The notes under the pieces were generated by a model. It worked only from the letters and a program-made list of their open reading frames with translations. It was not told the DNA's origin and made no database searches. From contig CAYLNH010000033.1 of NCBI GenBank assembly GCA_964384625.1, forward strand, positions 1-38,975: a DNA stretch of 38,975 bases. Direction: 5' to 3'. Source of the DNA: CAYLNH01 sp964384625. Lineage in GTDB: Bacteria > Verrucomicrobiota > Lentisphaeria > JABSQK01. Both the position numbers and the translations under genes were made by a program. Positions within the stretch are counted from its first letter, which is position 1. Every line of letters begins with the position of its first letter. Below are positions 7,944-13,843 of the stretch, piece after piece.

Positions 7944-9415
7944 AAACACTGCAGACGTATGCGGAGGCTTGCGGCGACAGGCTGATCGAGGTGATCGGCG
8001 AGCCGCAAACAGAGATTACCCAGATTACCAGCGACTCCCGTCAGGTGACTGCCGGCAGTCTGTTCATTGCGATTCAGGGCGCCGTGGCCGACGGCCGGGA
8101 CTACATCCCGCAGGCCGTCGAGAAAGGGGCGGCGGCAGTTCTGTACAAATCAGCCGAACCCCTCGAGCTGAGTGTGCCGGCCATCCGCGTCAGCGACGAC
8201 TACGTTGCCTGCGGCCGCGTGGCGGAACGATTTTACGAGTACCCGGCCCGTAAGATGCTCAAGATCGGGATTACCGGGACCAACGGCAAGACGACCACCG
8301 CCTACCTGCTGCGATCGATCTTCCGCAGCGCCGGGCGCAAGGTCGGGTTGATCGGCACCGTCAGCTATGACCTGGGCGATCGCGAGATCCCGGCCGACCG
8401 TACCACGCCGACGCCGTTGGAACTGCAGTCGATGCTGGCTGAGATGCGCGACGCCGGCGTGCGCACCTTGATCATGGAAGTGTCCAGCCACGCGCTGTGC
8501 CAGCAGCGGATGGGGACGATGTGTTTCGACGCCGCCGCCTTCACGAACTTGACCCCGGAGCATCTGGACTATCACGGGGACATGGAGAGCTACTACCAGG
8601 CGAAGAAACTGTTGTTCACGGATTTCCTCAAACGCGGCGGCGCCATGATTGTCAATGTCGACGACGAATACGGCGTCCGGCTGGATGACGAACTGACCGG
8701 TCGCATGCTGACCTACGGCTTCAGTGAGCGCGCCGAATTCCGGCCGACCGAGTGGGAGATGGACATTTCCGGCACCAACCTGCAGTTGCCGTTCGGCGAA
8801 CTCCGGTCGCCGCTGATCGGCGATTACAACGCGCTCAACGCCCTCTGTGCCGCGGCTTGCGCCTGGAGTTGCGGGGTCGGCGATACCGATATCCGCAAAG
8901 CGATTGAACAGTTCGAAGGCGTTCCCGGACGGTTGGAGCGCGTACCCGCCGAGCATGACCTGAACGTCTTTGTCGATTACGCCCACACCGGTGACGCCCT
9001 GCTCAATGTGGCCCGCTGTTTGAAGCCGCTGTGCGCCGGCCGACTGGTCATTGTCTTCGGCTGCGGCGGGGATCGCGACAAGACGAAGCGGCCGGTGATG
9101 GGTGCGGTCGCCGCACAGATCGGCGACCGTGTTGTCGTCACCAGCGACAATCCGCGGACGGAAGAGCCGGAGGCGATCATTGCCGACATTCTCCCGGGCA
9201 TCCCCGCGGGCACGGACGTCGTGGTCGAATCCGACCGCGCCCGAGCCGTGGCTCAGGCGATTGCTGACGCGGAGCCGGGCGACACCATCCTGATCGCCGG
9301 CAAGGGCCACGAAGATTACCAGGAAATCAACGGGGTCAAACATCCCTACAACGATATGACCGCGGCCAAAGAGGCTCTCAGGCGCCGCCGCGCCCCCGAG
9401 CCCGCTCGGGCTTGA
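7940..9415 (+). CDS. murE: UDP-MurNAc-L-Ala-D-Glu ligase MurE (meso-diaminopimelate type)
   Basis: ATP-dependent cytoplasmic ligase adding the third residue of the peptidoglycan stem peptide. The 491 residues show the N-terminal UDP-binding domain (SDSRQVTAGSLFIAI), the P-loop GTNGKTTT at about 112-119, the Mur core EVSSHAL and NLTPEHLDYHG, and the C-terminal domain with DYAHTGDAL and CGGDRDKTKRP. The motif DNPR in SDNPRTEEP is the established signature for meso-diaminopimelate rather than lysine, implying a Gram-negative-type wall. The operon stops here: murF, mraY, murD, ftsW, murG and ftsZ do not follow. Confidence 0.96.
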   Translation: MKTLQTYAEACGDRLIEVIGEPQTEITQITSDSRQVTAGSLFIAIQGAVADGRDYIPQAVEKGAAAVLYKSAEPLELSVPAIRVSDDYVACGRVAERFYEYPARKMLKIGITGTNGKTTTAYLLRSIFRSAGRKVGLIGTVSYDLGDREIPADRTTPTPLELQSMLAEMRDAGVRTLIMEVSSHALCQQRMGTMCFDAAAFTNLTPEHLDYHGDMESYYQAKKLLFTDFLKRGGAMIVNVDDEYGVRLDDELTGRMLTYGFSERAEFRPTEWEMDISGTNLQLPFGELRSPLIGDYNALNALCAAACAWSCGVGDTDIRKAIEQFEGVPGRLERVPAEHDLNVFVDYAHTGDALLNVARCLKPLCAGRLVIVFGCGGDRDKTKRPVMGAVAAQIGDRVVVTSDNPRTEEPEAIIADILPGIPAGTDVVVESDRARAVAQAIADAEPGDTILIAGKGHEDYQEINGVKHPYNDMTAAKEALRRRRAPEPARA

Positions 9416-9435
9416 CAATCTACCGCACCTGGGCC

Positions 9436-9470
9436 AGGCGGCCCCGTCGTTCGGACCGGCGGGGCCGCCT
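9436..9470 (+). terminator. Hairpin after murE, possible terminator
   Basis: AGGCGGCCCCG (9436-9446) pairs perfectly with CGGGGCCGCCT (9460-9470) around a 13-base loop, 21 bp after the murE stop. The T-run is missing (CATTCAATTG follows), so termination would be weak or factor-assisted. It marks the end of the division operon; the next gene is on the other strand. Confidence 0.5.
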
Positions 9471-9698
9471 CATTCAATTGCAGATTTGAGCTCTGCGGTC
9501 GCAGCGTGAGGAAATCACTGAACCTGCGGTCGGCGATGTGGCCGTGCCCGGCCCGCAGTGAGTCGGGATCTAGACTGTGCCTCCGACGGCCCGGCGAGCA
9601 CCCCGGCTCAAGCACTCCTGCCGCCCGGACAGCGCATCTCTTGAGCAAGTCTTTCAAGACATTCGCCGGCGGCTGCCCGGAGCCCGGACCTCAGATCC

Positions 9699-10268
9699 TC
9701 AAAACCCGGGGAAGCCGGCGGTGAGGATGAGGTCCACGAGTTCGGTTGTGCTTTCGCGGTGGTTGTCGTCTTCGTAGAACTCGCCCACCAGTTTGCGGGC
9801 GGCGCCGACATCGTTGCAGGCCTTGCCCCGGGCAATCCAATGGCGCGGGGTGGAAGACATCGGACCCCAGTTGCCGGTTTCGACGAAGTCCGCGCTGCAG
9901 AAGACGAACTTCGGTACGGCCTCGCCGCCGTTGGTCAGGAAGCGGGCGAAGAAGTCCGGGTGGTCGGCGCGTTTGACGAACCGCATTTGTGCCAGGCCGT
10001 TCGTCCGTTCGATCAGGCGTACCAGCAGCGGCGTATGCAGGATCACGTCGCCGCACCAGGTTTCGGCGATCGCGATGATCTGGACCGGACGGCTCAGGTC
10101 GGCCAGGGGCGCGGCCAGATCCTCATGGATGACCTGATTGTCGTAGTTCGCCCGCAGACGTTCGGCTTGCGACGGTTCATCGGCGTTGTTGAGCCAGTCT
10201 TCCCAGGTCCGGCCGTTGGCGAAAATGCTCTGGCGATCGGGAACGGGCAGTATTGGTGGTTTTGGCAT
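9699..10268 (-). CDS. Thioredoxin-fold family protein with WCGD motif
   Basis: A 189-residue cytoplasmic protein. The segment VQIIAIAETWCGDVILHTPLLVRLIE matches the family of thioredoxin-like proteins (Pfam Thioredoxin_9 type) in which the usual WCxxC is reduced to WCGD, leaving one active-site cysteine. It is therefore unlikely to be a classical dithiol reductase. The cis-Pro region is VPKFVFCS. The open frame extends much further upstream, but ATG 10268 is preceded by AAGGAA at suitable spacing and begins at the conserved portion. It is convergent with murE and divergent from the zinc-finger gene. Function unknown. Confidence 0.8.
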   Translation of the reverse strand: MPKPPILPVPDRQSIFANGRTWEDWLNNADEPSQAERLRANYDNQVIHEDLAAPLADLSRPVQIIAIAETWCGDVILHTPLLVRLIERTNGLAQMRFVKRADHPDFFARFLTNGGEAVPKFVFCSADFVETGNWGPMSSTPRHWIARGKACNDVGAARKLVGEFYEDDNHRESTTELVDLILTAGFPGF

Positions 10269-10396
10269 AATGAGTTTCCTTGCAGGTTGACGGTTCAGGC
10301 AGACACTATAGCAGGGGTGGCGGCCGGTGCGAAGTCGGACGGCGTCCGTGACGGCACGGGAGGGCAGTCTCAGCCCGCCGCCGTTCTGCTGCCGGT

Positions 10397-10507
10397 AATG
10401 CGTCAGTGACGGGGAGCAGCGTCTGCCGCCGTTCCCCCACCGGCAGGCTTGACCTGCCGGTGGCAGGAGAGCAGCACGCGGGGGCCACTCCCCGTGACTG
10501 ACGCATT
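10397..10507. repeat. Long nested palindrome in a divergent intergenic region
   Basis: Outer 20-bp arms at 10397-10416 and 10488-10507 pair with one mismatch. Inside, CCACCGGCAGG (10437-10447) pairs with CCTGCCGGTGG (10453-10463). The inner core CGGCAGGCTTGACCTGCCG is shared with 201-219, apart from one base. This REP-like element occupies most of the 328-bp gap (10269-10596) between divergent genes; the remaining bases hold the ribosome-binding sites and probably promoters that I cannot place confidently. Confidence 0.75.
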
Positions 10508-10596
10508 GCTGCTGCCGGCAGGAAGTCCTTGCAAAGCGCCGGTCATGTTTGTAAACTTCGAACATGGGCTGAAATCTGTTATCAAGGAGGGGCCGT

Positions 10597-10986
10597 ATGG
10601 CAACTGATTCCAGTGTGGAGAATATGGTCTGCCCGAACCACCCGGAGCGAGCGGCGGCAACCCGTTGCCGGGCCTGCCTGAAACCGATCTGCGCCGAGTG
10701 CATTGTTGAAGTTGAGGGCGAGGACTTCTGCACCAAGGATTGCGCCAACAACCATTTCGTCACCGAAGCGCACATGGAGAAACTGCGTCTGCGCGAGGCC
10801 CTTCGCCGCCGCCGGCGGCTGATTCGGCGCCTGATCGCGCTTGCGTTGTTTCTGCTCCTCGCGGGCGGCGCCTGGTTTGTCTGGTCGCATGTGTTGACGC
10901 CGCAGCAGAAGCGGAAGATCATGACGACGCTGGGCCAGCCGGAAGCGTCGGCGCCGCCGGGCGAGCCGGCCGCGGAAGAGGAATAG
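10597..10986 (+). CDS. B-box-type zinc-finger membrane protein
   Basis: A 129-residue protein. Residues 10-53 hold a Cys/His set (C12, H15, C24, C27, C32, C35, C45, C49, H53) spaced like a B-box zinc finger, beginning MVCPNHPERAAATRCRACLKPICAEC. A basic stretch (LRRRRRLIRR) leads to one TM helix at about residues 82-102, then a Pro/Glu-rich tail. The zinc finger would face the cytoplasm. AAGGAGG gives a strong ribosome-binding site. Four bases separate it from the TPR gene, so the two are probably co-translated and may work together. Precise role unknown. Confidence 0.75.
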   Translation: MATDSSVENMVCPNHPERAAATRCRACLKPICAECIVEVEGEDFCTKDCANNHFVTEAHMEKLRLREALRRRRRLIRRLIALALFLLLAGGAWFVWSHVLTPQQKRKIMTTLGQPEASAPPGEPAAEEE

Positions 10987-10989
10987 GCG

Positions 10990-11382
10990 ATGGCGAAGAA
11001 GCTCGGGATTCTGGTGTTGATCGGGCTCGTTATGGCTGTGGTATTCTTGCCGGACATCCTGTATTTCACGGCGAAGAAGGCGTTCGAGGAGGAGAACCGC
11101 GACAAGCCGTGGGCGCCCAAGGCGGCATACAATGCCGGCAAGATGTATCACCGGTTCTTCCGCTTCAAATCGGCCATGGGCATCTACAAGAAGTGCATTG
11201 CGACCTGGCCGGAGGCGGACTATGTGCCCGAGTGTTATTATCGAGTCGCATTCTGCTACGAAAAACTGGACCGGGGGGATAAGGCGATCGCGGCATACCG
11301 GGACTTCATCGCGAGATATCCGGAGCATGAGATGGTCGGGCAGGCGAAGAATCGGATCACCCTGGTCCAGGCCAACCAGTAG
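10990..11382 (+). CDS. Membrane-anchored tetratricopeptide-repeat protein
   Basis: A 130-residue protein with an N-terminal hydrophobic helix (residues 5-22, LGILVLIGLVMAVVFLPDIL) that serves as anchor or uncleaved signal. At least two TPR-like helix pairs follow: APKAAYNAGKMYHRFFRFKSAMGIYKKC and VPECYYRVAFCYEKLDRGDKAIAAYRDFI, the second with the canonical ARYP ending. TPRs mediate protein contacts, resembling the YbgF/BamD type in layout. It follows the B-box gene by three bases and is convergent with the histidine kinase. Partner unknown. Confidence 0.8.
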   Translation: MAKKLGILVLIGLVMAVVFLPDILYFTAKKAFEEENRDKPWAPKAAYNAGKMYHRFFRFKSAMGIYKKCIATWPEADYVPECYYRVAFCYEKLDRGDKAIAAYRDFIARYPEHEMVGQAKNRITLVQANQ

Positions 11383-12123
11383 TCAGTTCCGGTAGGCCGG
11401 CAACAGGAGGGAGAAGCAGCTTCCATCCGGCACGGGGGTAAAGGTCAACTGCCCGCGATGCCGCCTGGCGATGGCCAGCGCCACCGTCAGACCAACGCCC
11501 AGGGCATGCTTCTTCGTGGTGAAGTAAGGGGCAAAGATCTGTCCGGCCGCGTCCGGTGGAATGCCGCCGGCGTTATCCGTGACCCGAATTGCAACCGCGG
11601 GGCCGCTTGACGGTGCGTCCTCCGGGAACTTCGCCGTTTCGACGGCAACGGTAACAGCCGCGTCCGCGCGGGCCTCTGCGGCGTTGTCGAGCAAGTTGTG
11701 CAGGGCCCGGGCAATCTGGCCGGCGTCCGCTTCCAGCATCGGCAGCGGAGCGTCGGGCAGGGCCAGGGTACAGGCGTCGCGGTTGCCCGGCCACTCGGCC
11801 AAGGCGGTCTGCAGCAGATCGCCGACGTTGTGGATGGTTTTCTTCGGCGCGAAACCGGCGGTCATCTCCTGGAGCCGGCGGATCTTGTCGCGGATCTGCT
11901 GGGCGGCATCCAGGGTGTCGTCGATCGACGCCTTCAGTTCGCCGTCGCCGTCGCCGTTGATGGTATAGGCCACGAGCGAGAGATTGCCGAGGACCACAGT
12001 CAGGCGGTTGTTGATCTCATGGGCGATCTGGCCGGCAATATGCCCGAGGGCATCCACCTGTTGCGTTGCCTTGGCTTTGTCACTGGCCGAGGGCAGGGCG
12101 TTTTCTCTGGGCGCTGGGTCCAT
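11383..12123 (-). CDS. Orphan histidine kinase without a sensor domain
   Basis: A soluble NtrB-type kinase core of about 246 residues. The H-box GQIAHEINNRLTVVLGN holds the phospho-acceptor His (residue 35 from this start). Next come the N-box LHNLLDNAAEA, the G1 box VTDNAGGIP, the F-box IFAPYFTTK and the G2 box GVGLTVALAIARRH. There is no TM helix, PAS or other sensor region, and no response regulator in the window. A GTG at 12144 would add seven residues; ATG 12123 is preferred, with a weak GGCGGG upstream. It lies 82 bp downstream of the DAHP synthase gene on the same strand and may be read from its attenuated transcript. Confidence 0.85.
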   Translation of the reverse strand: MDPAPRENALPSASDKAKATQQVDALGHIAGQIAHEINNRLTVVLGNLSLVAYTINGDGDGELKASIDDTLDAAQQIRDKIRRLQEMTAGFAPKKTIHNVGDLLQTALAEWPGNRDACTLALPDAPLPMLEADAGQIARALHNLLDNAAEARADAAVTVAVETAKFPEDAPSSGPAVAIRVTDNAGGIPPDAAGQIFAPYFTTKKHALGVGLTVALAIARRHRGQLTFTPVPDGSCFSLLLPAYRN

Positions 12124-12205
12124 GGTTGAATCCCGCCGGGACACCTTGTTTCTGCGGCAGTCGAATCGTGCCGGGTTACTCGCTTCCGGCCGGGCTTACT
12201 ATACC

Positions 12206-13273
12206 TCAGCGGGGGGCCTTGTTCAAGTCCGATGTCAACGCTGCCCGGCAGTCGGCAAGTGCTGTAGCCGTGGTCTCCCAGTCGATGCAGGCGTCGGTGA
12301 TCGAGACGCCGGCGGCCATGTCGGCCGGGGACGACGCGATGTCCTGCCGGCCGGCGCCCAGGTTGCTCTCGAGCATCACGCCCATGAGCGCCTGTGTTCC
12401 GGATAACCGCTGGTTGATCACGGAGCGCAGGACCAGCAGCTGGCGTTCCGCCTGTTTCGCGGAGTTGGCATGGCTGCAGTCGACCATGATCCGCGGCGGC
12501 AGCCCGGCTGCCGCCAGGGCATCCTCCGTCTGTTGGACGCTGACCTCGTCGTAGTTCGGACGGTCGTGGCCGCCGCGCAGGACGATGTGCGAGTTCGGGT
12601 TGCCCGTGGTCTTTACCAGCGAGGTCACGCCGTCCTGATCGACGCCGAGAAAACTGTGCGGCGCTTTCGCCGCCAGCATGGCGTCGACCGCGATCTGCTG
12701 ATTGCCGTCGGTACTGTTCTTGAACCCGACCGGCATGGACAAACCGCTGACCAGGTCCCGGTGGGTCTGGCTTTCCGTCGTCCGGGCGCCGATTGCCGTC
12801 CAGGTGATGAGATCGGCGATGTACTGAGGGATGACCGGATCGAGGATCTCGGTGGCCGCCGGCAGACCCATTTCGTTCACGGCCAACAGCAGGCGCCGCG
12901 CGGTTTCCAGGCCCTTGCTGATGTTGCAGGAACCGTCGAGGTCCGGGTCGTTGATCAGACCGCGCCAGCCAACCGTTGTCCGCGGTTTCTCAAAATAGAC
13001 GCGCATCACGATACAGAGGCGGTCACCGAGGTCCCGGCGCAGTTGGCATAAACGGCCGGCGTACTCGATCGCCGCCTCCGGATCGTGAATCGAACAGGGG
13101 CCGACAATGACCAGCAGACGGTTGTCCTCGCCGGTGAGAATCCGGATAATCTCCCGCCGTCCCGCAACCACGGTGGCGCCGGCCGCCGCCGTCAGCGGCA
13201 ATCGCTGCTTCAGACTTCGCGGCGCCTCCAACGGCATGATGGATTCCACATGCAGATCTTGTGTCTGTTCCAT
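12206..13273 (-). CDS. aroG: 3-deoxy-7-phosphoheptulonate (DAHP) synthase, class I
   Basis: Condenses phosphoenolpyruvate with erythrose 4-phosphate, the first committed step to Tyr, Phe and Trp. The 355-residue length fits AroF/G/H. Signatures: VGPCSIHDPEAAIEYA, RVYFEKPRTTVGWRGLINDP, DGSCNISKGL, GARTTESQTHRDLVSGLSMPVGFKNSTDGN, the metal-site Cys region of GPCSIHD, and MVDCSHANSAK. Which of the three E. coli isozymes it resembles in feedback control cannot be read from this, so the symbol is generic. ATG 13273 begins MEQTQDLHVES with GAGAG upstream; the longer open frame would translate the leader terminator and is rejected. The gene is preceded by an aromatic leader peptide and terminator (see 13318-13451). 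Confidence 0.95.
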   Translation of the reverse strand: MEQTQDLHVESIMPLEAPRSLKQRLPLTAAAGATVVAGRREIIRILTGEDNRLLVIVGPCSIHDPEAAIEYAGRLCQLRRDLGDRLCIVMRVYFEKPRTTVGWRGLINDPDLDGSCNISKGLETARRLLLAVNEMGLPAATEILDPVIPQYIADLITWTAIGARTTESQTHRDLVSGLSMPVGFKNSTDGNQQIAVDAMLAAKAPHSFLGVDQDGVTSLVKTTGNPNSHIVLRGGHDRPNYDEVSVQQTEDALAAAGLPPRIMVDCSHANSAKQAERQLLVLRSVINQRLSGTQALMGVMLESNLGAGRQDIASSPADMAAGVSITDACIDWETTATALADCRAALTSDLNKAPR

Positions 13274-13317
13274 GCTCTCAAACTTTCGATTTGATTTTTG
13301 ACGTTTCGTAAATCCGC

Positions 13318-13351
13318 AAAAAAAAGAGCCCCTGATTTTCTCAGGGGCTCT
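13318..13351 (-). terminator. Attenuator terminator in the DAHP synthase leader
   Basis: On the minus strand AGAGCCCCTGA (13351-13341) pairs perfectly with TCAGGGGCTCT (13335-13325) across the five-base loop GAAAA, followed by eight T (13325-13318). It is a textbook intrinsic terminator, yet it lies 44 bp upstream of the gene it precedes, in the same direction, with no gene ending before it. The left arm can pair instead with CAGGGGCTC at 13402-13394, which is identical to part of the right arm, giving a mutually exclusive antiterminator. Confidence 0.93.
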
Positions 13352-13370
13352 GGTACAACGTGCGCAGGGA

Positions 13371-13451
13371 TCAACGCCCGGCGCCACGGGCAGGAGCCCC
13401 TGGCCGGAAAGCCCAAAAGTAATAATAGCGGGATGTGCGTTGGTCCATCAT
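13371..13451 (-). CDS. Aromatic leader peptide of the DAHP synthase attenuator
   Basis: A 26-codon ORF starting ATG ATG and ending TGA at 13371. Residues 8-15 read RYYYFWAF, so six of seven consecutive codons (13427-13407) specify Tyr, Tyr, Tyr, Phe, Trp and Phe. It precedes the antiterminator segment (13402-13394) and the terminator (13351-13318) of the DAHP synthase leader, exactly as in amino-acid attenuators of the trp, phe and his kind. A ribosome stalled on the aromatic codons would leave the antiterminator free; one reaching the stop codon would cover it. The Shine-Dalgarno is weak (AAGATC). The ORF, codon run and pairings are seen directly; the mechanism is inferred by analogy. Confidence 0.88.
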   Translation of the reverse strand: MMDQRTSRYYYFWAFRPGAPARGAGR

Positions 13452-13479
13452 CGGGATCTTGTGTTTTGGTTGATTCCCT

Positions 13480-13509
13480 GTAATCTGATCCTTCCGCGGC
13501 CAATGTCAA
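13480..13509 (-). promoter_or_regulatory. Promoter of the attenuated DAHP synthase transcript
   Basis: A perfect TTGACA lies at 13509-13504 on the minus strand. The best -10 candidates are CAGATT (16-bp spacer) or GATTAC (18-bp spacer), each matching three of six positions, so the -10 is poor. Transcription would begin around 13475, giving a short 5' end ahead of the leader ORF at 13451, as expected for an attenuator. Confidence 0.5.
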
Positions 13510-13692
13510 CAGCGACCGCGCAATCCACTCGGCAGGCAAGGGCCTCCCAGAAGGACCACGTTTTGCCGTCAGCGCCGGGAGATCCCTGGCTGCCGCCACG
13601 GCCGTCGGCTTGCCGGGGAAACCGGGGTCGGCAGAGCGTGAGCCCCCGACCGCCCGGGGCGGGCAGCGTCCGGCTGAACGCAGAAAATGTTA

Positions 13693-13710
13693 TGCAAACT
13701 CGAGTTTTCA
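13693..13710. promoter_or_regulatory. Operator-like palindrome before the large membrane protein
   Basis: TGCAAACTCGAGTTTTCA contains the perfect 12-bp palindrome AAACTCGAGTTT (13696-13707), and its outer TG/CA also match. A CG-centred palindrome of this form resembles LacI-family operators. It is 134 bp upstream of the GTG start at 13844. Two LacI-type effector proteins are encoded in this window, but nothing links either to this site. Confidence 0.35.
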
Positions 13711-13843
13711 TAGCACTTAAGCTGGATTTCGGTGTCTGTTTAAGGTGTTGGAATGTGCTTCGGGCAAGTAGCAATGGGCGGTTCGGCCGCCTGGAACAGG
13801 AGAGCCATGAGACCATCCAGCCGGACTCGGAAAGGGGGGCGCT

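Larger units (their letters stand above)
13452..13843. other. Divergent intergenic region, attenuator leader to DUF6785-like gene
   Basis: 392 bp without a convincing gene. The left end holds the promoter of the DAHP synthase leader. The middle (about 13560-13670) is very GC-rich with several short self-complementary runs. The right end is AT-richer and contains the palindrome at 13693-13710 and the ribosome-binding site of the membrane-protein gene. Confidence 0.6.

Noticed and set aside
6225..7949. 574-codon minus-strand open frame
   Set aside because: Antisense to ftsI, which shows all three transpeptidase motifs.
10269..11141. N-terminal extension of the thioredoxin-fold protein
   Set aside because: The extra frame runs through the nested palindrome and antisense to two other genes. 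ATG 10268 has a ribosome-binding site and starts the conserved part.
13274..13387. 38-residue N-terminal extension of DAHP synthase
   Set aside because: It would require translation through the terminator hairpin and its T-run and has no similarity to the family N terminus; ATG 13273 is the normal start.
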